41,653 bases of DNA from an uncultured Collinsella sp. GTDB taxonomy: Bacteria; Actinomycetota; Coriobacteriia; Coriobacteriales; Coriobacteriaceae. The notes under the pieces are model-generated. The model saw nothing but the letters and a program-made list of their open reading frames with translations. It was not told the origin of the DNA and searched no databases. How positions within the stretch are numbered: the stretch's first letter is position 1; each line of letters begins with the position of its first letter. The stretch lies in assembly GCA_934650975.1 (NCBI GenBank), contig CAKUFW010000012.1:1-41653 (forward strand), in the 5' to 3' direction. Below are positions 1-7,403 of the stretch, piece by piece. Both the position numbers and the translations under genes were made by a program.

Positions 1-270
1 ACGGAATAGACGGACCGACCGTCCGGCTGAGTCTGGGAAGAGGTGCCGGGCGGCGGGCGGAGCATGGCCACCGGACCTATCGAAACACATCTCCACCGTT
101 CCTTCAACTGGGAAAATGCCGCCCCCGCGGCCCGGATGGGGCCTCGGGGGCGTTCGGCTAGCTGCGGGAACCGCCTATCCGCTCAATGTGTTCGGCTGAG
201 ATCGGAAATCAACCGACTAGTCAAAAGAGACGCTCTTTACAAAGCCACGGGCGGCGGCATCCGCCTCTCA
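1..270. other. Gene-free start of window with strong hairpin
   Basis: No open frame here reads like a protein and no RNA family is recognised with confidence. The notable structure is a G+C-rich hairpin at 121-151: a 7-bp outer stem (GCCCCCG/CGGGGGC) and a 5-bp inner stem (GGCCC/GGGCC) separated by a single mismatch. It has no following T-run on the plus strand. On the minus strand only a weak TTTT lies a few bases beyond it. The first 40 bases could be the end of a structured RNA that began upstream of the window. Confidence 0.4.
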
Positions 271-341
271 TAAGTTGCGGTGAAATAGTTCCTCAAAAGC
301 CCGGCAACCGTCCCAACCAGGAACTATTCCACCGCAACTTA
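271..341. repeat. Inverted repeat, GTTGCGGTGAAATAG family, copy 1
   Basis: Two 23-base arms at 271-293 and 319-341 are reverse complements with one mismatch, around a 25-base loop containing GTCCC. The outer sequence AGTTGCGGTGAAATAG returns at 7276-7342, so this is a dispersed family rather than a chance hairpin. No transposase lies nearby. It resembles REP or MITE-type non-autonomous repeats. Confidence 0.8.
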
Positions 342-432
342 GATGGAGAAGGCATGTTTCTCCTCAAGCACCATAGATGTGACGCAACCGAAGAGCAAGA
401 TTGTCGCTCTCGAGATCGGCTCGCCACAAAAC

Positions 433-572
433 GCGCCCATCTACTACGTTTGACCCGGGACCCCAGACCATACCATCGATTTTCCTAAAATCGCAAGCCC
501 GCTACCTGCGGTTTTAATATCGCGCCTTTCGGCATGGATCGGGGTATGCGACTAAACGTAGTAAATGCGCCC
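433..572. repeat. Fold-back element with central CTACCTGCGGTTTT core
   Basis: The left arm (about 433-475) and right arm (about 530-572) pair imperfectly. They share the 10-mer TACTACGTTT in inverted orientation, followed by matching ACCCC blocks. The centre (494-518) carries CTACCTGCGGTTTT, a core found again at the middle of other fold-backs at 721-745, 24039-24064 and 27189-27213. Nothing in it looks coding. Confidence 0.6.
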
Positions 573-613
573 GATTCGTGGCGGACGGTTTCGTACCGCT
601 CTCCCACGGGACA

Positions 614-652
614 AAAATGATCCGATTTCCTCCGTCCCCAAGGGATCATTTT
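614..652. repeat. Hairpin repeat, AAAATGATCC family, copy 1
   Basis: AAAATGATCC and GGATCATTTT face each other around a loop containing TTTCCTCCGTC. The same arms and loop recur at 8601-8639, overlapping the end of pncB. A GGGAC word lies just outside the left arm, as in the second copy. Confidence 0.75.
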
Positions 653-664
653 CAAAACTATGTC

Positions 665-794
665 GGTTTACGGGGACAGAACGACGCAAGCCAACCATAC
701 CTTACAATTTAACAAAACGACAAGCCGTCTACCTGCGGTTTCATTTTCACTGCTGTCGCTATAGTCGCCAATCAGCGATTCAACCCCGTAAACC
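665..794. repeat. Second fold-back with CTACCTGCGGTTT core
   Basis: Perfect 11-bp arms (GGTTTACGGGG at 665-675, CCCCGTAAACC at 784-794) enclose a central core at 721-745 that matches the core at 494-518 at 21 of 25 positions. The arms are unrelated to those of the preceding fold-back. No coding potential is seen. Confidence 0.6.
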
Positions 795-849
795 GGTATA
801 GTTGCATTTTTGTAGCATTTTCCAACACGTCAAAAAGCCCCGCCAAACA

Positions 850-882
850 CAAAAAACCCGACCTCCGCATGGGAGATCGGGC
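850..882 (-). terminator. Intrinsic terminator of argS
   Basis: On the minus strand CCCGATCTCC pairs with GGAGGTCGGG around a GCAT/ATGC tip, and a run of six T follows at 856-851. It lies about 50 bases beyond the argS stop codon and is a clear rho-independent terminator. Confidence 0.85.
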
Positions 883-930
883 TTATAAGGCTCAACTAAG
901 CCGAACCTACTCGGTCAAACGACCCGTAGA

Positions 931-2784
931 TTACATCTGCTCGGGCGCGGAAACGCCAACGAGGGTGAGCACCAGGGCGAGCGTCACACGAACGGCGTCG
1001 CAAGCGGCCAGACGGGCGCGCGAGAGCTCAGGATCGACGGGACGGCCCTCGCTCGGCAGCACCTGGCAGGCAGCGTAGAAGCTGTGGAAGTCGCCGGCGA
1101 GCTCCTCGGCAAAGTGCGTCAGGCGGAACGGAGCGCGGTCGCGAGCGCAGCTACCGATGAGGTCGGTAAGCTCGTTGAGCTTGCGCGAAAGAGCGAGCTC
1201 AGTCGGATCGGTCAGCAGCGAGTAATCGACGTTCTCGCCAATGGCCTTCTCGGCGACGGCCTTCATACCCATCTCGGCGGCCTGCTCGGCGGTAACGTCA
1301 GCGGCACGGCGCAGGATGGAGCACACGCGGGCGTGAGCGTACTGCACGTAGTACACCGGGTTGGAGTTATCGCGCTTCTTAACGGCCTCGATGTCGAAGT
1401 CGACCATCTGGTTGGAGCTCTTGGAGATGAGCGTGTAGCGAGCGGCGTCGGAGCCGACCTCGTCGACGAGCTCCTGCAGGGTCACCATGGTGCCCTTGCG
1501 CTTGGACATGCGGACGGGTTTGCCGTTGCGCAGCAGGTTGACGAGCTGGCCCAGCAGAACCTCGAACTTGCCGGGGTAGCCGAGAGCGTCGCAGACGCAG
1601 CGGACGCGCTCGATATAGCCGTGGTGGTCGGCGCCCCAGATGTCGATGACGTGGTCGACGCGCTGGAACTTGTCCCAGTGATAGGCGACGTCGGAAGCGA
1701 AGTAGGTGTACTCGCCGTCGGACTTGACCAGGACGCGGTCCTTGTCGTCGCCCAGATCGGTGGAACGGAACCACAGGGCGCCGTCCTTGGTGTAGAGGTA
1801 GCCCATCTTGTCGAGCTTCTCAAAAGCGCGATCGACAGCGGAAGTGCCGGCCGTCTCGCCCTCGGTGTCCTTCACGTACAGCGAGCGCTCGGAGTACCAG
1901 CGGTCGAAGTCGCAGTTGACGGCGTGGCAGAGGTCGCGCATGTTGTCGACCATCTTCACGTAGCCGCGCTCGCGGAAGCTCTCCATGCGCTCCTGCGGAT
2001 CGGCCTCAACCCACTTGTCACCGTCGGTGCGCCAGAACTCGGCAGCCTCGTCGATGATGTAGTCGCCGCCGTAGGAGTCCTTGCCCAGAGTCTCGGCAAA
2101 GTTGTCCTGGTAGGGATGGGTCTCGGGATGCTCGTCGTTCTCGTCGGCAACGAAGGCGTCGCGGTCGGCGATCAGAATCTTGTGAGCCTCGTCGATATCC
2201 ACGCCCTGCTTGGCGATGATGTCGGCAAGCTGCATGTAGCGCGTGCTGATGGAGTTGCCGAAGGTGTTCATCTGCGAGCCGTGGTCGTTGATGTAGAACT
2301 CACGCTGAATCTCGTAGCCGGCGTGGTCCATGACGCGGCAGAGAGAATCGCCCAGAGCGGCCCAGCGGCCATGACCGATGTGCATAGGGCCGACGGGGTT
2401 GGCGGAAACGAACTCGACCTGGGTCTTCAGGCCGCCGCCGACGTTGGACTTAGCGAAATCCATACCCTTCTCGCGGGCCTCGCCAAAGATGGCGTTCTTG
2501 ACGGCGACGGAGAGGTAGAAGTTGATGAAGCCAGGGCCGGCGATCTCAACCTTCTCAATCGCAGGGTCCTCGGGCATATGGGCAACGACGGCCTCGGCGA
2601 TCTTGCGCGGGGCGCAGTGAGCCAGCTTGGCGGACTTCAGGGCCATGGTGGAGGTCCACTCGCCATGAGAAGTGTCAGCCGGTCGCTCGATAGCGCAATC
2701 GTCAAGTTCAAATGCGGAAAGGTCGCCGGCCTCCTGGGCCGCAGCAAGCGCAGCGCGTAGCAGCACTTCAATCTTCTCGGGCAT
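931..2784 (-). CDS. argS: Arginyl-tRNA synthetase
   Basis: A 617-residue class Ia aminoacyl-tRNA synthetase that charges tRNA-Arg with arginine in the cytoplasm. The catalytic signatures are present: HIGH at residues 135-138, preceded by SANPVGPM, and MSKRK at 426-430 in place of KMSKS. An N-terminal additional domain precedes the Rossmann core. A DALR-type helical anticodon-binding domain follows from about residue 475 and ends near the C-terminus. The frame is open 43 codons further upstream, but the ATG at 2784 is chosen because AAGGAGG lies a few bases before it. It is divergent from carD across about 340 bases and has its own terminator. Length and motifs are normal for the family. Confidence 0.97.
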   Translation of the reverse strand: MPEKIEVLLRAALAAAQEAGDLSAFELDDCAIERPADTSHGEWTSTMALKSAKLAHCAPRKIAEAVVAHMPEDPAIEKVEIAGPGFINFYLSVAVKNAIFGEAREKGMDFAKSNVGGGLKTQVEFVSANPVGPMHIGHGRWAALGDSLCRVMDHAGYEIQREFYINDHGSQMNTFGNSISTRYMQLADIIAKQGVDIDEAHKILIADRDAFVADENDEHPETHPYQDNFAETLGKDSYGGDYIIDEAAEFWRTDGDKWVEADPQERMESFRERGYVKMVDNMRDLCHAVNCDFDRWYSERSLYVKDTEGETAGTSAVDRAFEKLDKMGYLYTKDGALWFRSTDLGDDKDRVLVKSDGEYTYFASDVAYHWDKFQRVDHVIDIWGADHHGYIERVRCVCDALGYPGKFEVLLGQLVNLLRNGKPVRMSKRKGTMVTLQELVDEVGSDAARYTLISKSSNQMVDFDIEAVKKRDNSNPVYYVQYAHARVCSILRRAADVTAEQAAEMGMKAVAEKAIGENVDYSLLTDPTELALSRKLNELTDLIGSCARDRAPFRLTHFAEELAGDFHSFYAACQVLPSEGRPVDPELSRARLAACDAVRVTLALVLTLVGVSAPEQM

Positions 2785-3126
2785 AGATCCTCCTTGTGTT
2801 AAAGCCCCCGAGCTCTTGGTCACTCGTAGGGCAAAAGCCAGAGTTTGTAGCACTCTATCACAAGCGACGCGCACTGTCGTAGGGTAAAGCCAATCGATAT
2901 TGCATATGCACAAAAATGACTACGGCCTACGCGGAGCCACTCAAAGTTGGCAGTCTGCCTGCAGATTATGCAAGCGCTAGAAGTGCATAAACATGTGAAT
3001 GAGCTGTACGTTTTATCGAATACTCTTACCTATCAGAGTTGTGTGCTTTTCCTGCATAAAGTGAAGGTTTTCGCACGTCAGCGTGGTATTCTAGACATAC
3101 GCAAATTCGTATAAGTTGGAGGTAGC

Positions 3127-3612
3127 ATGTTCTCAATCGGTCAACACGTCATTCATCCGGGTCAGGGAGTCTGCACCGTCGTCGGTTTTAGGGACGACAC
3201 GCCGCAGCCCATGCTGTTGCTCGAGACCAAGCAGGGACATGCGCAGACGATCCTTATGTACCCCGTGGCGCAGGCCGACCGTTTGCACGCCGCCATCTCC
3301 CAGCAAGATGCCGAGCACTTGCTGAGTCACTACGACGAGCTCGAGTGCGACACCTTTACCGAGCGTAACAGCTCGCTCGAGGAGACACATTTTAAGCAGC
3401 AGCTTAAGCTGGGCGCACCCGAGACGGTCCGCGTGGCAAAGACCATGATGCACCGCATTCGCCAGGCCGAGGAGGCCGGCAAAAAACCCAGCTCCTACTA
3501 CATGCGCGTGCTCAAGGAGGCCAAGCGCCGCTCCGTTGAGGAGTTCGCCGTCGCCCTCGGCGTCACCGAAGAAGACGCCGAGGCCTGCCTGGCCCAAGCC
3601 GCCCTCAATTAA
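3127..3612 (+). CDS. CarD family transcriptional regulator
   Basis: A 161-residue protein whose first 60 or so residues (FSIGQHVIHPGQGVCTV onward) match the CarD/CdnL/TRCF RNA-polymerase-interacting domain, which binds the beta subunit and stabilises promoter open complexes. The rest is helical and charged, as in the DNA-contacting C-terminal domain of CarD-type proteins. The ATG follows a GGAGG spaced normally. It stands alone, divergent from argS, and ends in a hairpin repeat that can serve as terminator. Family assignment is solid. Which genes it controls cannot be told from the sequence. Confidence 0.9.
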   Translation: MFSIGQHVIHPGQGVCTVVGFRDDTPQPMLLLETKQGHAQTILMYPVAQADRLHAAISQQDAEHLLSHYDELECDTFTERNSSLEETHFKQQLKLGAPETVRVAKTMMHRIRQAEEAGKKPSSYYMRVLKEAKRRSVEEFAVALGVTEEDAEACLAQAALN

Positions 3613-3618
3613 CCTGCC

Positions 3619-3659
3619 AAAACCACCACAAAGGGGACAGGCACCTTTGTGGTGGTTTT
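3619..3659 (+). repeat. CCACCACAAAGG hairpin repeat (copy 1), likely terminator
   Basis: AAAACCACCACAAAGG pairs perfectly with CCTTTGTGGTGGTTTT around the loop GGACAGGCA. It starts six bases after the carD stop codon and ends in a T-rich arm, so it can act as a terminator. Related copies are at 4332, 15708, 16114, 17693, 18653 and 37001. Confidence 0.85.
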
Positions 3660-3713
3660 CTTGTTCTAGTAGTATTCATTCTTAGCGATACCCACGAGCA
3701 CAAGGAGTCTCTT

Positions 3714-4313
3714 ATGGCAGAGCCGCTTACCGCTGGAATCACTCGCGACCGCGCGTTCGAACTGCTCAACGAGCACAACAAGGACCCGTTCCACATCACG
3801 CACGGCGAGACCGTTGAGGGCACCATGCGCTACTTTGCGCGCGAGTTCGACCCCGAGAACGAGGAGTTTTGGGGCATTGTCGGCCTGCTGCACGACCTGG
3901 ATTGGGAGGAGCATGAGGACGACCCCATGAACCACACCATCTATGCGGCCGAAATCCTCGAGGGCGAGGGTGCGACTCCCGAGCTTATCCGCGCTATCCA
4001 GACGCACACGTCGGATTTCAACCCTTCGCTGCCCAAGCCCGAACTGCAGATGGAAAAGATCTTGTTTGCCTGCGACGAACTCACCGGCCTGATCGGCGCC
4101 GCCGTCATCATGCGTCCCAGCAAGAGCGTCATGGACTTTACGACCAAGTCGCTCAAGAAAAAGTTCAAGGACAAGCGCTTCGCCGCCGGTTGCTCGCGCG
4201 ACGTGATTTCGCAGGGCGCCGAGATGTTGGGCTGGGAGCTCCCCGAACTCTTCGACCGCACCATCGCGGCCATGCAGTCCTTCGCCCCCGATCGCGACGC
4301 CTTCCAGGCCTAA
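3714..4313 (+). CDS. HD-domain hydrolase
   Basis: A 199-residue cytoplasmic protein with the metal-binding pattern of the HD phosphohydrolase superfamily: H30, the H60-D61 doublet in GLLHDLDWEE, H74, H98 and D121. Relatives of this size are annotated as HD-family or HDIG-domain hydrolases acting on phosphorylated nucleotides or similar substrates, and the substrate here is unknown. GGAG precedes the ATG at a normal distance. The gene lies between two copies of the CCACCACAAAGG hairpin, so it is probably monocistronic. The family call is confident and the biochemical role is not. Confidence 0.85.
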   Translation: MAEPLTAGITRDRAFELLNEHNKDPFHITHGETVEGTMRYFAREFDPENEEFWGIVGLLHDLDWEEHEDDPMNHTIYAAEILEGEGATPELIRAIQTHTSDFNPSLPKPELQMEKILFACDELTGLIGAAVIMRPSKSVMDFTTKSLKKKFKDKRFAAGCSRDVISQGAEMLGWELPELFDRTIAAMQSFAPDRDAFQA

Positions 4314-4331
4314 TTCGCCTCGCCAAAGCGC

Positions 4332-4368
4332 AAAAACCACCACAAAGGTCACCTTTGTGGTGGTTTTT
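4332..4368. terminator. Short-loop CCACCACAAAGG hairpin between convergent genes
   Basis: An 18-bp perfect inverted repeat with a single-base loop lies between the convergent HD hydrolase and proA. It is a copy of the 3619-3659 repeat that has lost the GGGGACAGG loop. Both arms end in A or T runs, so it can terminate transcription from either side. Confidence 0.8.
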
Positions 4369-4382
4369 GTTTGCCTCGGACG

Positions 4383-5669
4383 CTAGGGGCGGACCTGGCC
4401 GGTGCCGCGGAGTTTGTATTTGTAGGTGGTGAGGGCCTCGGCGGCAAAGGGCCCACGGGCGTGGAGCTTTTGGGTCGAGATGCCGATCTCGGCGCCCAGG
4501 CCAAACTCGCCTCCGTCGGTGAAGCGCGTGCTGGCGTTGGCGTACACGGCCGAGGCATCGATCGCATCCAGGAAGCGCTCGCAAGCGTCCTCGTCCTCGG
4601 CAACGATGGCCTCGGAGTGCATCGTGCCGTAGCGGTTGACGTGAGCGATGGCCTCATCCTCATCCGCCACGACCTTCACGCTCATCTCGAGCGCCAGATA
4701 CTCGCGGCCCCAGTCCTCCTCGGTTGCAGCCGCGTAGTCGTCGCCCTCGACGAGCCCGGCGTCGGCACACGCAGCGCAGGCGGCCTCGTCACCGTGAATC
4801 AGTACGCCATGGTCATGCAGCACGGCAACGACTGCGGGCAGGAAGCGATCGGCAATGGCACGGTCGACCAGCAGCGACTCGGCAGCGTTGCACACGCCCA
4901 CGCGCTGCGTCTTGGCGTTGACGATAATGTTGAGCGCCTTGTCAAAATCGGCGGATTCATGCACGTAGATATGGCAGTTGCCCGTGCCCGTCTCAATCAC
5001 CGGCACCAGCGACTCGCGCACGCAGCGCTGGATCAGGCCCGCGCCGCCGCGCGGAATGAGCACGTCAACGATGCCGCGGAGCTTCATGAGCTCGCCGGTG
5101 GCCTCGCGATCGGTGGACTCAATCATCGAGACGGCCTCGCGCGGGAAGCCCTTGGCCTCGAGCGCATCAGCAAGAAGCTCGGAAATCATGGCACACGAGT
5201 GATAGGCCAGCGAACCGCCGCGCAGAATGCAGGCGTTGCCGGTGCGGATGCAGATGCCCGCGGCGTCGGCCGTCACGTTGGGGCGCGCCTCGTAGACCAT
5301 GGCGACCAGGCCCAGCGGCACGCTCACGCGGGTGAGGTCCACGCCGCTCGCAAGCACGCGGTGGTCGAGCACACGACCGGCAGGATCGGGCAGCTCGGCG
5401 AGTTTCTCCAGGCCGGCAGCCATGCCCTCGACGCGCTCGGGCGTCAGCAACAGGCGGTCGAGCAAGCCAGCCGAGGTGCCCGCATCGCGCGCGGCGGACA
5501 TATCGAGCTCGTTGGCGGCAACGATGGAATCAACGCCGTCGCGCAGCGCCGTTGCCATGGCGCGCACGGCCTCCTGACGCTGGGCATCGCTCGCCGTGGC
5601 AAGCGAGGCCGACGCTGCCTTGGCCTCAACAGCAAGATCGTGGACATACGTGGCTATATCGACCGACAT
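4383..5669 (-). CDS. proA: Gamma-glutamyl phosphate reductase
   Basis: A 428-residue NADPH-dependent reductase of the aldehyde dehydrogenase superfamily. It converts gamma-glutamyl phosphate to glutamate-5-semialdehyde, the second step of proline synthesis. The nucleophilic cysteine is C260 in TQRVGVCNAAESLLV. The cofactor and substrate loop motifs SVPLGLVAMVYEARPN (from about residue 116) and PRGGAGLI (206-213) are intact. AGGAGA lies about 11 bases before the ATG, slightly far but plausible. proB is on the same strand, but a gene on the opposite strand separates the two, so they cannot form a simple operon. Confidence 0.96.
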   Translation of the reverse strand: MSVDIATYVHDLAVEAKAASASLATASDAQRQEAVRAMATALRDGVDSIVAANELDMSAARDAGTSAGLLDRLLLTPERVEGMAAGLEKLAELPDPAGRVLDHRVLASGVDLTRVSVPLGLVAMVYEARPNVTADAAGICIRTGNACILRGGSLAYHSCAMISELLADALEAKGFPREAVSMIESTDREATGELMKLRGIVDVLIPRGGAGLIQRCVRESLVPVIETGTGNCHIYVHESADFDKALNIIVNAKTQRVGVCNAAESLLVDRAIADRFLPAVVAVLHDHGVLIHGDEAACAACADAGLVEGDDYAAATEEDWGREYLALEMSVKVVADEDEAIAHVNRYGTMHSEAIVAEDEDACERFLDAIDASAVYANASTRFTDGGEFGLGAEIGISTQKLHARGPFAAEALTTYKYKLRGTGQVRP

Positions 5670-5782
5670 GGGCGGCCCTTTCTCCTAGAAGTTTGCCAAC
5701 CATGGTAGCCGATTTGCGCATGCCCTCGCGCGCGGCGGTAGAATTGGTCAACACGAAACACCGCGACGAACGGAAGTACCGT

Positions 5783-7201
5783 ATGGCCCTCATCACTTCG
5801 TACCACGTCCCCGGCCTGTATGTCGAGGATCACAGCATCGACGTTCCTCTCGACTGGCGCGGCCTGGATCCCATGCTCTTGGCCGTCGGCAGCACTATGC
5901 GCCGCGGCGCCATGCCGGCGTCCATCGCCGGCGCGCCCGAGAGCATCAAGCTCTTCTATCGAGTAGTCTGCGCGCCCGACCGCATCAACGACGACCTGCC
6001 GCTGCTCCTGTTTTTGCAGGGCGGCCCCGGCGGCGAGAGCCCGCGTCCGCTGTCGCCCACGAGCGACGGCTGGATCGAGGAAGCCGTCAAGCATTTCCGC
6101 GTGGTCCTTCCCGACCAGCGCGGCACGGGGCGCAGCAGCTGCGTGGACGGGCGCACGATCGAGGCTCTGGGCGAGCGCGCGACGGCCGCCGGCTCCGATG
6201 CGGCACGCTCGCAGGCAGACTTCCTCAAGCGCCACCTCGCCAGCTCCATCGTGCGCGATTTTGAGTACCTGCGCCTGGTGGGCTTTGGCGGCAAGCCGTG
6301 GGTCACGCTCGGCCAGAGCTACGGCGGCTTTTTGACGCTGAGCTACCTGTCGCTCTTCCCCGAGGGCGTGGCGGCAAGCTTTACCTGCGGCGGCATCCCT
6401 CACGTCCCGGCAAGCGCCAGCGAGGTCTACGCGCACACCTTCCCGCGCATGGCCGCCAAGACGCAGCAGTATTACGACCGCTACCCCGCCGACGTCGAGA
6501 GCGTGGCGGCCCTTGCCGATGCGCTCGAAGAACAGAAGCCCGTGCTGCCCGACGGTTCGCCGATGACGGTCGAGCGCCTGCAGCTTATGGGCAGCGACTT
6601 TGGCATGAAGCCGAGCTTCGAACGCATGCACTGGATTATCGATCACGCTTTTGTTGACGGCGACGGCACGTTGAGCTGCGGTGCCTCGGTGTCCGACAGC
6701 TTTTTGATGCGCGCCTTCGAGCGCACCAACACGCGCACGAATCCGCTGTACTGGACGCTGCAGGAGTTCATCTACGCCGACGGCGACACCATGCCGATTC
6801 GCTGGGCCGCGGCCGAAGAAAAGGCCCATCGCGCCGAGTTCGACACGCTCGCGCGCCCGCTCATGTTTACCGGCGAGGCCATGTTCCCGTGGATGTTTGA
6901 GCAGATGCCCGAGCTTAAGCCCTTCAAGCCCGCGATTGACCTGCTGATGGAGGACACCAGCTGGGACAAGATCTACGACCCGCAGCGCCTGTCCTGCAAC
7001 GAGGTGCCGCTCCAGGCCGCGGTGTACTTCGATGACATGTACGTGGACTCGGGCATGCAGCTCGACACGCTCAGCCGCGTGGGCAACTCACATGCTTGGG
7101 TGACCAACGAGTTCGAGCACGACGGCCTGCACGGCAGCGCGGTGTTCAAGCACCTCTTCGACGAAGCCCTCAACCGCGGAGACCTGAGCCGAATCTTCTA
7201 G
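5783..7201 (+). CDS. Prolyl aminopeptidase-like alpha/beta hydrolase (S33)
   Basis: A 472-residue protein of the alpha/beta hydrolase fold. The oxyanion loop LQGGPGG is at residues 78-84, followed by DQRGTGRSS (111-119). The nucleophile elbow GQSYGG at 177-182 makes S179 the likely catalytic serine, and a late EHDGLHGS supplies the probable histidine. This pattern and size match peptidase family S33 proline iminopeptidases, which remove N-terminal proline from peptides. No signal peptide is seen, so it is probably cytoplasmic. The frame is open well upstream, but the ATG at 5783 is preferred because the earlier part is low-quality sequence antisense to proA. The ribosome site (CGGAAG) is weak. 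Its place between proA and proB suggests a role in proline supply, which is an inference. Confidence 0.82.
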   Translation: MALITSYHVPGLYVEDHSIDVPLDWRGLDPMLLAVGSTMRRGAMPASIAGAPESIKLFYRVVCAPDRINDDLPLLLFLQGGPGGESPRPLSPTSDGWIEEAVKHFRVVLPDQRGTGRSSCVDGRTIEALGERATAAGSDAARSQADFLKRHLASSIVRDFEYLRLVGFGGKPWVTLGQSYGGFLTLSYLSLFPEGVAASFTCGGIPHVPASASEVYAHTFPRMAAKTQQYYDRYPADVESVAALADALEEQKPVLPDGSPMTVERLQLMGSDFGMKPSFERMHWIIDHAFVDGDGTLSCGASVSDSFLMRAFERTNTRTNPLYWTLQEFIYADGDTMPIRWAAAEEKAHRAEFDTLARPLMFTGEAMFPWMFEQMPELKPFKPAIDLLMEDTSWDKIYDPQRLSCNEVPLQAAVYFDDMYVDSGMQLDTLSRVGNSHAWVTNEFEHDGLHGSAVFKHLFDEALNRGDLSRIF

Positions 7202-7203
7202 CG

Positions 7204-7255
7204 AAGGAGTGTCCCCAGGTGCCGGCACATAAGGAACGTCCCCAAGTGCCGGCAC
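7204..7255. repeat. Tandem GTCCCC...GTGCCGGCAC repeat, copy 1
   Basis: Two near-identical 25-base units lie head to tail, each roughly AAGGA-GTCCCC-GTGCCGGCAC. Each unit ends in the self-complementary GTGCCGGCAC. The block begins two bases after the stop codon of the upstream hydrolase. A second block with the same two-unit design is at 20567-20616, against the stop codon of the permease gene. Confidence 0.8.
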
Positions 7256-7275
7256 CACGGCATCCCCCTCTACTA

Positions 7276-7342
7276 AGTTGCGGTGAAATAGGGACTGTTT
7301 AAGCGTTTCAAGCCGCCAAACAGTCCCTATTTCACCGCAACT
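7276..7342. repeat. Inverted repeat, GTTGCGGTGAAATAG family, copy 2
   Basis: The 25-base arms at 7276-7300 and 7318-7342 are perfect reverse complements around a 17-base loop. The outer 16 bases match the copy at 271-341, while the inner arm bases differ (GGGACTGTTT here) yet still pair exactly, so pairing is kept although sequence is not. Confidence 0.85.
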
Positions 7343-7358
7343 CATAGAAAGCCTAGTT

Positions 7359-7403
7359 AGACGGCGCTGCAGGTGAAAACGGCCTGCAGCACCGTCTTTC
7401 TTT
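7359..7403 (+). terminator. Intrinsic terminator after the S33 hydrolase
   Basis: AGACGGCGCTGCAGG pairs with CCTGCAGCACCGTCT with one mismatch, followed by TTTCTTT on the plus strand. It serves the plus-strand hydrolase gene and touches the stop codon of the convergent proB. Confidence 0.75.

Noticed and set aside
1..60. Possible end of a cobalamin riboswitch or RNase P RNA
   Set aside because: A GTCTGGGAAG-like stretch is suggestive, but too little sequence is present and no diagnostic core block is seen.
43..488. Short frames at the start of the window
   Set aside because: Composition is not protein-like, and one runs through the 271-341 inverted repeat.
1084..2760. Long open frame on the plus strand opposite argS
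   Set aside because: It is the antisense shadow of argS, Val/Leu/Ala-rich with no domain. High G+C sequence often keeps such frames open.
4371..5708. Long plus-strand frame opposite proA
   Set aside because: It overlaps almost all of a well-supported gene, has no ribosome site and no recognisable motifs.
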